Shown: in pieces, positions 9,446 through 21,497 of the stretch
Layout of the letters: the number at the start of each line of letters is the position of its first letter
Numbering within the stretch: position 1 is the first letter of the stretch
Source: Imbricaverruca yamaguchii
Lineage: Eukaryota; Arthropoda; Thecostraca; Neoverrucidae
Assembly: GCA_034440575.1 (NCBI GenBank)
Contig: JAOTOL010001634.1
Span: 3,097,501-3,161,500, forward strand
Direction of reading: 5' to 3'
DNA: 64,000 nucleotides
The notes under the pieces: model-generated
The model's database searches: none
Told to the model about the DNA's origin: nothing
Seen by the model: the letters and a program-made list of their open reading frames with translations, nothing else
Made by a program: the position numbers and the translations under genes

Positions 9446-12089
9446 AAAGTCGTGAAAATATATCCCCCTGCTGACGTCACTTGGAGGGACATTGTTTTGG
9501 GGATGGAACCGGACCCTACTTGTCGAGCGCTTTCCGATGACACCTGTTACCAGGGTGGGAATTAAGGCACTTCTTAAGATATTTCATCTTTTAAAACATT
9601 TTTGCACTCCGCCATGGGCGTTTGACAGAATCGACTCCAAAACGGTTCCATCCTCCACGCACCAACCTTGAGAGTTCATTCGCCCATGCTATGCCTATGT
9701 CCCGCTGCTACCCATGCGTTGTTAAGGTTCATAAATGACATGCAGTAATATCTTCTTTCGCGAGTTCCATGGGTGAGGTTGCATCACAGTCAAATGGTTT
9801 CGATATGGGCGGTATTTACCAAGGAGGGTGACGATTGTATGACGTCATTTGTGGCAAAATTGAAGAGGTGCAAATTTATAAGTTATTCTTTTATTAACAC
9901 TTGTTGTTTACTAGTGCAATCTGGCATCATATAGCCCTGGTGGCATCTACCAATGTTTACGGTGGTAATGTAAACATTCTTTCATTATTTAGGCATCGAT
10001 GTATACTGAAACTAAACTTCCTTTTTAAACATTTTTATTTTTAATTTTATAATGACCAAATTTAGTTTCTTCTATATATCAGCAATTCTTCAAGAAGCTA
10101 CGCTTCATATGAATTACCGAAAGTTCGTGATGCACAAACAAACCGGCAGTATTGCGCACTTTGCATTGAAATATACGAATCGAAAATGCAATGGTGATAT
10201 GTTATTGCTTTGTTGGTTGATATTTTATTGCTCGTTGAGTTACTATTAATTTGTTAAGCTAATTAGTGGTGTGATAACCTGTCGATACAGATATTTAATG
10301 TAATATTTCTATATCAGTGGCAAACCACGGCAAGCGTTCGTGCGAATTTTTGTCCCACGTAAGCTTGGTCTTACCTGGGAAAGTAACCGGTAGAATTCGT
10401 TGGATTGGTTGGCAGCAGTCAAATCCGAATTGTTTGTTGGAAGATATTCTTAGTGTACTGACAAGAATGAAGAGGATCCATGTTTGCTCACTATTAGCAT
10501 AGTAAGTCGGATTTGTTCTTGTTCAACGGTGCTGTTGTTTCAAACAATTCGAGTTCCATAGTACCAGCATTTGTTTTCGGTGTCGCCAGGTATCTAGCTC
10601 TGTGCCAGAAGCGATGCCCTTGAGAACAGGGGCAGTCACACCTCTCCTGCCCTGTTGTCATGAAGCGTGGGGTGAGCATCCCATCCCCCATCCCCAGAAA
10701 AAAATCGGGCAGCTACGCAAGGAGGATCATTCTGTCCGAAAGCCCAAGCCAGGGGGTACGTTCATATCGATTTCCTTAGAGTCTTAAGGATGACCTTAGA
10801 GTAAAAAAAAACATGTGGCAGGGAAGTCACGGCCACGAGGCCCATTTGCCGTGTTTCCTCACCATGTTTCCCAGGGATGCCAGGCCATGAGGCATATTAG
10901 TCTGAACAAGAGACATCTACCTCAATATATGGTTCTAAACCCGGTCGGAGGTCCCAGCAAGTTCCTTAGGGGGTCCCAAACCAGGAGATCCATTAGTCTT
11001 GACGGAATACTTCCAGAGCTCACACAACTCCCGCAACACCCGGCAGAAGTCCCTTGCCCGGAATGTCCACTAGACTTGGTAGGAGGCCCCTAAATATCAC
11101 GGAAATGTCCACAACTACAGGCCCCTGGTGCTTACGAGCGCTATTCAGTTTGTCAGATAGCCTGAGGCAGGGGCATAGCCACGATTTGGTCCAGGGGTGA
11201 TCATCTGAAAAGGGTCCCTTACATGCACTTCCAAAACTACTCCGATTTCTGGCATTTTGTTCTCAAAGGGACCTGTGTAGGTTTCTGAAAATGATTCGGA
11301 GGGCACAATACATGAAGGCAATAGGCGGGCCCAAATAGATTGCGGGGGATACACCGCATAAGGTCCCATGTTTAAAGACCCTTGGCCAGGATGTCGAGTA
11401 GGCTTGGTATAAGGTTCCTAATTATCGCTAAAAAAGCCTCACTGGTGGCTTTCAACTCTTGGAGGCCCTCTTCATCCATCAGGGGCCTTTTCAATCTCCA
11501 AGAGCATCCCAGCCCTCTGACCTACAGGTGTCCTGTGTATGCCTCAGAGTCCTCAGGCCTCTGCTTGAAACTGAGCTGTTAGTCCCTTTCCAGCTAGCAT
11601 GGGCATTGGAGCTCTTTGATGAACTTTGGACTACACAACCCTTGTCAGTCCTCAGGGTGGACGTCTTCAGGTCTCGAGGTCCCTTTCCACACAGGCTCCA
11701 AATTGTTTTTCAAGTTTTATTTTTTAATCTGCTATATTCCTGCGCATGCGCTTTCAGGGGCCCTTTTCTGACCTCTCGTCGGCTCATGGGCCCTCTTTCA
11801 CGGTTTAGGGCCCTCCGTTATGCCGGAGGTTCCCCTTTCAATGGCTTGGACCCCCATCAGGCTATGGGTTCTTGTACTGCTTTGGCCCCATCTATCGACC
11901 TAAGAGCCCTTCATGCTCTTTCTGACAGCCCGAGGCCCCTCCGAAGAACAGGGACCCTCTCCGTCAGCTCGCGAGCCCTTCCAAGGATCCGTGGCCCTTC
12001 GCCCCCTCCCCCCTTGGAACGCCACTGGCCCGATGTCCAAAAGCCGTTTAGGACGGGACAGGGTGCCCATGTAGCTCAAACAGTCAAAG

Positions 12090-12509
12090 CACCATCCCGA
12101 ACAGTCGACAGGAGGCTTCATTATATTTGGAGGTTCTAGATCAAATTTGTTAGACGTGGCACGAGTCTCATGATGCTCATGAAGGCCCGCAACGTCCAGC
12201 AGAACGTCCACTCATGGTGGTTCAATGCCTCAGATCAGGAGTTTTGACAGCTCCCTAAAGCACTTCTAGAAACCAAACATCAGAGAGGTCCACCGAATTT
12301 GAAGAGACCCATGCAAAAGCGGCGGAACCAGGAGGGACCAAGTTTGACCAGGAAAGAGGTAAACACATGTTAGGCTCATTGTTTACGATGCAATGTCGTA
12401 CGGTTAATGATGACATTCACATATTTTTGGAAAGTTGTTGCTGCCCCCTCTAATTCGGCCTCATGGAAGTTCGATAGCTTCATCCTCCCCCGCCCCGCTC
12501 CCGGAAGGC
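12090..12509 (+). repeat. Dispersed repeat R1, copy A
   Basis: This roughly 420-bp stretch is the reverse complement of 58875-59295 at about 90% identity by eye. Shared blocks include TTTTTGGAAAGTTGTTGCTG, AAGCACTTCTAGAAACCAAA and ATCCCGAACAGTCGACAGGA. No coding potential is evident. The boundaries given are those of the shared part; the element may extend leftwards here. Confidence 0.88.
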
Positions 12510-13338
12510 AGGTGGCATCGCCCGTGGGGGTGTATGCATGTTCAAATTGATAACTAGTTGGCCTCCTTCCGCCGCACATTTCCTCATTTCCAACTTAGCC
12601 CTCTGTCCGCGAGGACCGTATACCTACCTACCATTCAAAGTGCCTAGCCTGCTACCACAGGACAATAGGACACAGTAGGGCTCCGCCGTTTGGCGTGACT
12701 GATGGTTCGCAAATTGTCTGTGGAAATCATGCTTAAACGTGTCACTGAGCCAGAATACGGGGTTGTAATGCAAGAGCGGTTCCGATAATTATCATCGGGG
12801 ATGCGCATTTCCTCCTGGGCGGGGGACGTTCGGTTGGACGCTTCGTTGGACGTAGGGGATGTATTCGAACTGAAGGGGTGCCTTTTGTCGCAAACGGGCG
12901 GCTTTTCGGTAAAAACGCCGCCCCTTTGTTTTTGGCCGATAAAAAAACAATTAACAGGGAGGTGTACTCGCGCCTCATTCACTTCACCATTCCTTTTCTG
13001 ACCGGGTGCCATCTTTCCATTAGGGCACATGACTCTGACACTAATCCTCCCCCCGCCTTACGTCTGCACCTGTTGTATTGTCATTTCTGAAGCCGGGTGG
13101 CAAATTCATAGTGTTGGTTGAAATCGCAGCTTTACTTGGTTTCCCGAAGTAAACGTAATCAGACAATTGACATTTCAATTTTGTTTGCAAAGTCTTCTCA
13201 GAGCACCACGTTACGCCGATGATCTTATCGAGGCTAATAAGGATGATCGATCTCGATTGTCTTTGGCTGCCTTATTTTGAGGAGAAAAAAAAATCTTCTA
13301 AAATATTTTGGCGGTTTGTATGCAAATTTGATGACTTC

Positions 13339-13383
13339 TTCCCCCACCCCCACCCCCACCCCACCCCACCCCACCCCCACGGG
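13339..13383. repeat. C-rich tract (CCCCAC)n
   Basis: A run of CCCCCACCCC units. The opposite strand is (GGGGTG)n, with at least four G-runs, and could form a G-quadruplex. Confidence 0.8.
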
Positions 13384-13689
13384 GCCGGCGAAAGTGGTCT
13401 TCCTGCCGCTCCGGCGATGGCTAATTTTCTGAGTTGCTTTAGTCCACATTCAAATACGAACTTGAATGCAGCTTGCATAGGTATATCACATCCCCCCCGA
13501 ACGTTACTAATTGTATCGCTTCATAACTTTTTGTTTCTATTTTTCCTCACTTCTGTTTTGGATTTTGTACACTTTCTCCGCGTATCATTGGATTTCGGAT
13601 ATCGGTTGCATTTCACAGCCTTCACCATCCGAAATGAGGGGAGTTGCCACCCTCAACGATGCCGCCCGTAACTGAGATACGGCGCCCTG

Positions 13690-13940
13690 CGTAGCACGTT
13701 GCCTGTTACTACGTGACAGGCAACGAGCTACGTTGAATCATAGTTCAACGTGCCGTCAATGTCCCGACAGGGCTGCTCCGGTGCCGCGTCCCCGGTCTTA
13801 TGGGGTCAGTTGCCAAATGACTTCCAGCCGGAGGCTAAATGCGAGCGCGTGAAGCGGTTCGAACCCTGCCTTGCCAGTACCGGGACGACCAATGCGGGCC
13901 GGCGCTCTGACGAACTGAGCCACCGGGGCGCCATCTACCT
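13690..13940 (-). mobile_element. tRNA-headed SINE-like element
   Basis: On the minus strand, from about 13932, there is an A-box-like GTGGCTCAGTTCGTCAGAGC and a B-box GGGTTCGAACC at about 13859-13869. The spacing is longer than in a simple tRNA. The distal end (13698-13752) holds two adjacent hairpins: GTTGCCTGT paired with ACAGGCAAC, and CGTTGAA paired with TTCAACG. Target-site duplications were not identified. Confidence 0.55.
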
Positions 13941-14496
13941 TGTCGGCGTATTGATGGTGCATATCGGATATCACTCGAGGCTCCTTGTTGCGCGACTTTC
14001 TGTTGTCCCTTGATATATTTATGGATATTGGCATGTGTAAGGTATTAATGGATGTGATGTCTGTAAGATACTCCCACTGGTACACACTGTTTTCGTGATG
14101 TGTCCCTGTGGTGGTCATTATCGCATAACCTTCCGTCAGTAGATCACTCTGAACAGCTGGTTCCGGTGTCCGTCTTAGTAGTGAATCATCGTGTATTGAA
14201 GTATTGATACAGGTGGACGAACGATAAATGAATTTATGTACTTGAATTATCGTTATTTGGGACCCAAATGCACATCCTAATACCGTGAAGTTCTTCACAG
14301 TGTCAAATACCCCTTGGAATGTGATTTTTATTGGTGCAACTGGATAATCCCTTTAACACATTTTCATCTATGCGCGCAATGGGTCATCTACATGTTCGGA
14401 AATATTTAACCTTCAGCCTTCGATAGGCAGTAGGGAACGACAACTTCCAAACGATTTGTTCCCGCTGGTTATGATTGTCATTTTTCCGAAGGGACG

Positions 14497-14613
14497 ATGT
14501 GGAACGAGGGTTCAGGGTCATTCCCAGACCCCGACACACTCATCCAGTTCCTGCTAACTCCAATGAACAAGTCCAGCAACGACGAGAATGCGCCCAAGAA
14601 AGTGGAGTCGAAG
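14497..14613 (+). CDS. Coiled-coil gene, exon 1 (start codon)
   Basis: ATG at 14497 is the first codon of a 39-codon frame starting MWNEGSGSFPDPDTLIQFLL, ending AAG|GTTAGT, phase 0. It encodes a short hydrophobic stretch (LIQFLLTP) and then a charged linker. An in-frame join to the next exon supports it. Whether it truly belongs to this gene is the least certain link in the chain. Confidence 0.65.
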
Positions 14614-15346
14614 GTTAGTGACGATTCGTCATGGCGGCAAGGCTAACGCTTCGGTATTGAGGGATACGGAGGTCGGCAAATGACATCCGCGTACTTTGCT
14701 GGGTATGCAGCTGGTATTTGCTTGCCTTAGTCCCATATTTTGATTATGCATCGCTCGACGCCAAAGGAAAACAGAAATGGACGAAAATTGACTGAACTTG
14801 CCGGCTGGACACGGATCATAGTTCGTGACTCGCCCGTGATGTAATGCACTGTCAACGACAAATCAGTGGTGCTTTAATGACTAAACTAGTATGGATTATA
14901 TGTGTAAATACTTTGAAAAATAATGCCCAAACAAAACAAAATTGAAACATAAACAACTTAAAACTTCTGGATAATTTTAATTGTGTTGAGCGTGACATGT
15001 TATGTGAATAAGTACATGGACAGTTGGAAGGCATGCAGCCAGGAAAAAGGGTTTTATTTGAAAATAGGATCTCCTGAGCCTGCTCAGAATAGTTATAGAC
15101 CCCTGCAACTTCGGGAGCTACATTTCAACTACTTTGAATGTCACGCCCTTTGATAATTTTTTTTTTGGAATTATAAAGCAAGTAGCCAGGCTTTCTCTTC
15201 TAAAGAAAATACAATCCCACGATTTGTTCGTCGCAGTCCGAAGAAAATATCGAAGTTAGTCTATAATCAATGTTGGTTGTTTGCAGCGTTTGGGGACAAC
15301 GGCTCTTGCACACTGATCCGACATACACGTGTGGCCGTGTTCGCAG

Positions 15347-15551
15347 TCTGGCACACCCAGCCAGCGTGCTACGGCGCCGGAGCCGGCGGCGCGCGCCGAC
15401 ACCGCCACCGCCGACGACGGCAACGACGAGGTGGCGCGGCGCATCTGGCGCCTCGAGCAGCGCGTCGACGAGCTGCGCTCGACCGGCCACCAGTCGCGCT
15501 CACCGTCGCCCCCCGTCAAGGACATGAGGGAGAGGCGCGTCACGTTCGCAG
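15347..15551 (+). CDS. Coiled-coil gene, exon 2
   Basis: Acceptor TGTTCGCAG ending at 15346, phase 0; donor GCAG|GTCGGT at 15552, phase 1. An Ala/Pro-rich opening is followed by a first heptad segment (VARRIWRLEQRVDELRS) and then a Ser/Pro-rich linker with KDMRERRVTFAG. The last could be a phosphorylation-rich region; that is inference. Confidence 0.78.
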
Positions 15552-16599
15552 GTCGGTTACGCGTGCCCACCTGACATCGGCTGTTGCCGCTCGGGGTGGG
15601 GAGGAGGGGATGGGCGCCGTATGTTCTGCCGATGGAAATCATCTCATTCATAACGCGCTTAGTGTAGAGAGCTCGTTTTCGCCAACCTTAATTGTTTACA
15701 TAGCCATCAATTAACGCAGAAGAAAGCCAAGTAAGTGAACGATGCAAAGTGTACAAGTAGCGAAATGGTAATGCCCTTGATGTTGCTGATTCGAGAATGA
15801 CTTCAAGGCATGTCTATCACATGTTTCATCGATACATTATAAGTCAGGCTGTTAACTGAAAATATAATCGGAGATGGGCCCTGGTGAAAGATCTACACTC
15901 AAGGGATCGAATGATCGGACGTGAGCTGGAGCGATACGATAGGCGTCATGAGCGTGCATAATACCGGTGGCGCCGCTCTGGCGGTGGGTTTGTGAAGGAA
16001 CACCACCAGAGTGGGCTTGCTATGATTAATTATATATTCTAGTTTCTAGAGGAGGTGCAAGTAATATCCAATGGACAAATTTGAGCAGCATTTAAACAAG
16101 CTCTTATGATGTGTAGTTCGTTTTATTATCAAAACCTTTCACCCTGTCACTGCCCTCAAAGTGAAATGTGAGCAATTGGTCACTCAACATCTTGCAATAA
16201 AACGGTGAAGCATCTTCTGTGTGATGCGCTGACAATTTCCAATGTTGTTAACCAAGCGAAAATCAAGCATGCTACATTTTTATATCTTGAATAACTTACA
16301 TGAAGTTTTAGCCCTACCATGTTTGCATTAAATTCCAGGATTTGTGTTCCAAAGTAGCACAGTATTCCTTTAAATTGTAGATCTGATGTCCTATATTCGC
16401 GAATTAATTTTAAATTGTCTCAAATAAACCGGTATAAAATCAGCTGGCCTCTGATGCCATATTCGACTACTTTTATGCATATCTAACCCTGTTATTTCTA
16501 CCTTTTGACATGAAGCTTATATATAAGCTTATATTGTATATCTAACCCTGTTATTTTACCTTTTGACATGAAGCTTTCAGGTATTACTGAGGCTTTGGC

Positions 16600-17280
16600 A
16601 CGTCTCGATGCACGTCAAGCGCCGAAATATTGCTGCCCTTCGAAGGGTCGCCAAGCGATGGCACGACAAAAAAAAGTTCCAGCCTTGATCAATGCCAACC
16701 GACATCGGCTCTGACACGCCAAACTTGTGTAGGATAAATTCACGGGTGTAGATGCATTATTTGCATTCAACGCCGATAAGCGTGCCGCTCTTAAACAAAA
16801 TCGAGGAAGCCTGTCGGCCTCAACTACAATGGTGGCGGAAATCATGCCAGGCACATCGCCTATCGTTTCAAATGTGAAAACCTGCCTGCAACTTTGGCGT
16901 TGGAGCCCATTGACATCCAGAGAATGGTTCAGCGCACCGCCATATCACGAATGTTTGTGGTGGATGAAGATCAGAAAATAGTTTCAGGAAACAATACGCA
17001 AAGCAGCACAATGCGCAACATATAACTGCAAGTGTCAATGAAATTGGTGTATGAAGGCAAGCTAACTTTAATGAATGCACTTCGCATCATGTTTTGTGGA
17101 GACAGAGTTTCATAAATTATAACTATGCTTCTTCGCGCATACACTAGTGAGCATCCCGGCATGCTTGTCGTTGACATATTTCAGAGTTCTTGAATGACAT
17201 CAGGAACCTACCTGTTTGATTTCTTTACTGGAGACACCCTATGTCCGCATTAGCATTGCGTCTGACGCCTAACGAGCAAT
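16600..17280 (-). repeat. Dispersed repeat R2, copy A
   Basis: Reading the minus strand, this segment matches 32345-33058 on the plus strand at perhaps 70-75%. Shared blocks include TGTCCGCATTA (as its complement), GATGCTCACTAGTGT, GGCATGATTTCCGC and TTGTTTAAGA. It lies in the intron between exons 2 and 3. Short frames are conserved in part (a GMISATI...AD..PR.CLR pattern), so a decayed coding element is possible. Confidence 0.75.
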
Positions 17281-17929
17281 TTTCAGCCACAAGTTCTGAC
17301 TGCTGCGTTTCCATATATCGATAAAGACGCCATCGTATTAATGGAGCGAACTACAGAACCGAACACGCTGATCTCAGTAATTTTGGTGGAATAATGACTA
17401 GTTTGGCGCAATTCATTGTGAATCAGTGTTCTTTTGCCTCCCACCACGAAGAGAAGACAATTGTTTCCAGTATTGTATAGTATTCCAGATGACAGGAATG
17501 CGATGCAAGGCCCATTTCTTCCTGACTTGAATATTCAATGTCTGAATTTCTTAGTTTGTTTAACCAAGTGCATTTATAAATTTAATAAATTCATATTGAG
17601 TCGTATTGAGCCCAGTCACATCCGTCACAACCCTTTAATACAGCCGCCGGTGAGCACTTTCGTGCTGGTATGTGGTGTGTATTGGTGATGATCAGCACTG
17701 GGCACAGCCGGGATGGGCACAGTCGACGTCTGAGCAGTCCAGTGTGAAGACGTATGCGACATGGACGGAGACCCTGAAGAGGGCGACCTGCTCGAAATAG
17801 CATTGGCACTAAACCACACTTAACTTGTCTACGCTTTTTTGTGTAATCAAAAGCGCATTTTGGGCCCAGAAGTCTGAAAATAGGAAGAGCGGTATACACA
17901 GGAGATTTGTGGTGTGGCGAGTAACGATG

Positions 17930-18912
17930 GCGTACGTTGTGTGCCGTAAGTATAGCGAGTAGCGATGATGTGTTCGATGCGCTGCCAGTTAAATGAGCAA
18001 TGAGAACTTGTGTAGTGTGCTGCTGGTATATGGAGTAACCATGGCGCTTGTGCTGTGCTGCCGGTGTAACGAGTAACGATGACGCGCTTCTGCGAACGTA
18101 ACAGGGTGTGTGCTGCCAGTGTAGCGAGTAACGATGACGCGCGTGTGCTGCCGGTAAGGTAAGCCAAACAGGCGTGTGTGCTGCCAGTGTAACGAGTAAC
18201 GACGACGCGCGTGCTGCCGGTGTAACGAGAAAAGACAGAGCGTGTGGTGTGCTGCCAGTGTAACGAGTAACGAGCAAGTTGTGTGGTGTGCTACCAGTAC
18301 AGAAGCGCAATGCCAGTCCCAGAAGCCCCCATCCCCTAGGAACCAAAAATATACATGGGATCAAACAAGACATTTTGATATTTTCACCACTGAAAGCCTA
18401 CATTTGCTCCGAAAGCTGCACCTGTTCCATTACCGTTTTTCACCCCCACCCCCAAGAAAATCCTGGCTGCACTACTGTCCCAGTATAATGAGAAGCGGTG
18501 ACGCGTGTGGTGCACTCCCAGGATAACGAGTTGTGTGTGTGTGTGTGTGTGTGTTTTTTTTTTTTTGTGTGTTGCAAGCGTAGTAAGTAACAAGAAGTTG
18601 TATGTGGCGTGCTACCAGTATGACGAGTAACGACGGTGTGTGTGGTCTGCTGTCTGTGTAGCGAGAAGTAGGGTGTGCGGTGTGCTGCCTGTGTAGCGAG
18701 TAACGGTGGTGTGTGGTGTGCTGCCGGTGTAGCGATAATTGGGATGTGTGGTGTGCTGCCGGTGTAGCGATAATTAGGGTGTGTGGTGTGCTGCCGGTGT
18801 AGCGATAATTAGGGTGTGTGGTGTGCTGCCGGTGTAGCGATAATTAGGGTGTGTGGTGTGCTGCCGGTGTAGCGATAATTAGGGTGTGTGGTGTGCTGCC
18901 GATGTAGCAGCG
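17930..18912. repeat. 33-bp minisatellite before exon 3, with a (TG)n core
   Basis: The left part (17.93-18.70 kb) has diverged copies built on TGTGCTGCCAGTGTAACGAG. The right part (about 18710-18910) has five to six near-identical 33-bp copies containing GTGCTGCCGGTGTAGCGATA. A (TG)n run with a T tract sits at 18533-18566. The array stops about 30 bp before the exon 3 acceptor. Confidence 0.88.
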
Positions 18913-18939
18913 GTGACGGCGTGTATCGTGTTCCACCAG

Positions 18940-19061
18940 TGCGCAACAGCGACCGGTCCACGTCAGAGTCGGAGGCGCTGACGGCGGAGCTAGCCTCTGA
19001 CCCGGAGGTGCTGGCCATGGTGTCCAACCAGCAGTGTAAGCTGTGCTCTGCCTACGCCCAG
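18940..19061 (+). CDS. Coiled-coil gene, exon 3
   Basis: Acceptor TTCCACCAG ending at 18939, phase 1; donor CAG|GTGACG, phase 0. It encodes VRNSDRSTSESEALTAEL, then an LAMVSNQQCKLCSAYAQ helix containing a CKLC cysteine pair. The 3' splice site sits directly downstream of a 33-bp minisatellite (about 17.93-18.91 kb). Confidence 0.8.
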
Positions 19062-19814
19062 GTGACGTACCCTCGATGTCAGCCCACTCTAACGGTGGCT
19101 GGTAATGGTGTGTATATCTGGCACATGATGCCGCACGTCCACACCAATGTATGTTTAATAATAAACAGCAGTGTCTGAATTTGACAGCACCCAGCAAGTG
19201 AAGATCTCACATAACATGCCCATGATTATCCGATATAAACCGCAATTTAGCGGCACTGTCAGCGCTATGTGTAGCGAGATTTATGTCAGCGCTATCAGCT
19301 AAAAGATGCTATATTATCCTGGACTTCGTTTGTTGTTCATTTTAATTATAGACCTATTGTGCCCCGCCGAGTTTCGAGGCCGTCAGCTTCCTCCAAATTT
19401 CCACATCGTTCATGCGCGAACGTGACCGGTGCAATCGCCAATTGTGCTGCACGGAGTTATCGCGTATCCAGCGGTGGTCTTGCTCAACAAGTACGCAACG
19501 TCCAGAATCAGTGTAGTCGAGCCACACAAAAGAACTCCCCCAAAGGATATTTTAATGCAATGTCTTAGCGGCAGTTTTACACGCCGATCACATTAGTAAA
19601 ATCCGAAAATCCAGCCGTGGTGCGACCTGTGCCGTAAAAACGAGAATATTTAGGCTTTTAGCACCCGACATGCTTTCCGAGAGATAATTCAATTAGTTGC
19701 ATGCGGTAAACGGCAGTTCAATGGCTATTGCTATCAGAGGCATGACATAAACATGCAGCATGTGTATGTTGTGTGCACTTTGTCATTGTAAATGACAAGC
19801 GTGTGCCCTGAAGG

Positions 19815-19985
19815 CGGTGCGTGTCGTGACCTGACCTGACCTGACCGGTGCGGCAGCGATATCGTGAGGAGCAGCGTGAGCGGGTTAAACAGGAGGTGAC
19901 GTGCGTGTCGTGACCTGACCTGACCTGACCGGTGCGGCAGCGATACCGTGAGGAGCAGCGTGAGCGGGTTAAACAGGAGGTGACG
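19815..19985 (+). repeat. 84-bp tandem duplication across the exon 4 acceptor
   Basis: Both copies contain GTGCGTGTCGTGACC or its end, CTGACCTGACCTGACC, GGTGCGGCAG and the first 13 exon codons. Exon starts are at 19857 and 19941. They differ by one base (CGATAT versus CGATAC), so the duplication is recent. Confidence 0.92.
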
Positions 19986-20063
19986 TGCGCCACACTGGCG
20001 CAGGCGCTGTGTGTCGCCGAGGCCGAACGCGACAAACTCAAGTCCGGACTGGGCCACATTCAG
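19941..20063 (+). CDS. Coiled-coil gene, exon 4
   Basis: Acceptor GGTGCGGCAG ending at 19940; donor CAG|GTGCGG; 41 codons, phase 0. It encodes RYREEQRERVKQEVTC, then an Ala/Leu heptad run ending LKSGLGHIQ. An 84-bp upstream copy of the acceptor and the first 13 codons starts at 19857. That copy reaches a TGA in frame and looks like a by-product of duplication, although a cryptic donor GAG|GTGACG in it would keep frame. Confidence 0.85.
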
Positions 20064-20477
20064 GTGCGGCTCCCGGCTTGAAGCCGGCGTCGTCAGGTGC
20101 CGGCTGCCGCACTCGCCATAGTTTTGCTGTGTATTCGCACACGTTAAACAGGGGAACTGCCCAAGGTGTTCGTCTTTCTTCGAGCCATGACAGCTCTTTT
20201 ACCTACAGCCATTAAAGTATTGTATTCTCAGTGGAAATTTTGCCGGCTAAATAGTTTAATGTGAGAATGCACGATTTCCCAGCGAATAGTTCTGGTCTCT
20301 AGTGCTCCTTGGTCAGAATTTAATGTTATGTTAGGAAAATTTCAACCGTTTAGACTTTGAGGCATCTAATGGTGATTTCCTTTGCCCCGATTTATTTTTC
20401 CTCCCGACTTCGCTTACTCTGATCCGATCTGACCTGCTATCGTCCGTACGATGTGACCTGATGGGGCGGTGCGGCAG

Positions 20478-20561
20478 AGCGAGATCCAGCGGATGAAGGA
20501 GGAGACTGTGCGGCTCGAGTCGAGCCGGGACAAGACGGCCCGGGAGCTGCGCCGCTCCGAG
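20478..20561 (+). CDS. Coiled-coil gene, exon 5
   Basis: Acceptor GGTGCGGCAG (the same 10 bases as before exon 4) ending at 20477; donor GAG|GTACAC; 28 codons, phase 0. It encodes SEIQRMKEETVRLESSRDK, a clear heptad pattern, and ends LRRSE. Confidence 0.87.
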
Positions 20562-21356
20562 GTACACACATGCAACAGCTGCCGGCCCACACTGTCGCCA
20601 GCCGTAAGGTGGACTGTGCCGGTGAACCCAACTCAGTGCCGCGAGCGATTATCAGTCGGGGTCAGCCCCTCGGCACGATCACTTTGCTGGTGTCTACCGG
20701 GTAGGAGCTGGTCGAGGTGTCGTTACGAGATGACCCATTACATAGCACGTGTGCCTGCTTGGTCATGGTTGGTTCGGGAAGGTAAAGGATGCCGTCCATG
20801 GGCTACCGTAGGCAAGATAATTAAAGCTCGAATGGCTATGCATACGTAAATGTTTTTGCACATTATGGTCACTCCTGCAATGTATTTTCGCACTATGATT
20901 GGTGCAATTCATCGTGTACATAAATAATTTTAGGGTATTTGTTATTGCTTATGCTTCCGTGGAGTCCTCAGTGAAAACCCAAGGTGAAGAGATTAGTAGT
21001 GGTGTTAATTTTATGGCCATTGACCAATTCGTTGAAGTTGACATCGCATACATTGAGGTGCCTTGCGTCAAAAATGTTTGTGGCTGGATATCTCCCCTTT
21101 CACTTCCTTCAAAAATATTTCGGCCCAAAAATCACAATGACGTTTATTGTTTTCGATAATAAGTATAGTTATCAATGTAATATAGTGTCATGTAGCACTA
21201 CAATAGCGCATCGCCTTTGGTACTTTCTGGCAACTCTACAAATGGTTCCCTGCACATACGCAGCTGTATCGTGTTATTGTCGCTGTGAATTGTCTGGTGG
21301 TCGGCGTGACCGGCCCGACAGGAGGACCGCACTGTCCTCACTGTCCACCCCGACAG

Positions 21357-21497
21357 GAGGACCGCAGCGATCTGCAGCTCAAGCTCAAGGTGATGTCCGA
21401 GTGCGTGCGCAAGCGCGACCTGGAGCTGTCCATCCAGCGGCAGGCGCTCGACGACCGGGACCGCCGACTCAAGGACACCCAGGGCGACGCCAAGACG
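21357..21497 (+). CDS. Coiled-coil gene, exon 6
   Basis: Acceptor CCCCGACAG ending at 21356; donor ACG|GTACGC; 47 codons, phase 0. It encodes a charged coil: EDRSDLQLKLKVMSECVRK, RDLELSIQRQALDD, RDRRLKDTQGD. A second copy of CCGACAGGAGGACCGCA begins 36 bp upstream, so this acceptor too is duplicated. Confidence 0.87.

Larger units (their letters stand above)
8300..14460. other. Intergenic stretch without a supported gene
   Basis: I found no exon chain or recognisable protein motif here. It holds GTAAGT repeats (9389-9440), a GGCCC-rich segment at about 10.8-12.1 kb, dispersed repeat R1 (12090-12509), a C-rich tract (13339-13383) and a tRNA-like SINE with hairpins (13690-13940). Short frames in this stretch look random. 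Confidence 0.6.

Noticed and set aside
10052..10249. 65-codon frame as a possible small gene
   Set aside because: AT-rich random frame, no motif, no splice partner.
11459..12139. 226-codon plus-strand frame
   Set aside because: Biased composition (GGCCC-rich), runs into repeat R1, no recognisable domain and no good start; insufficient support.
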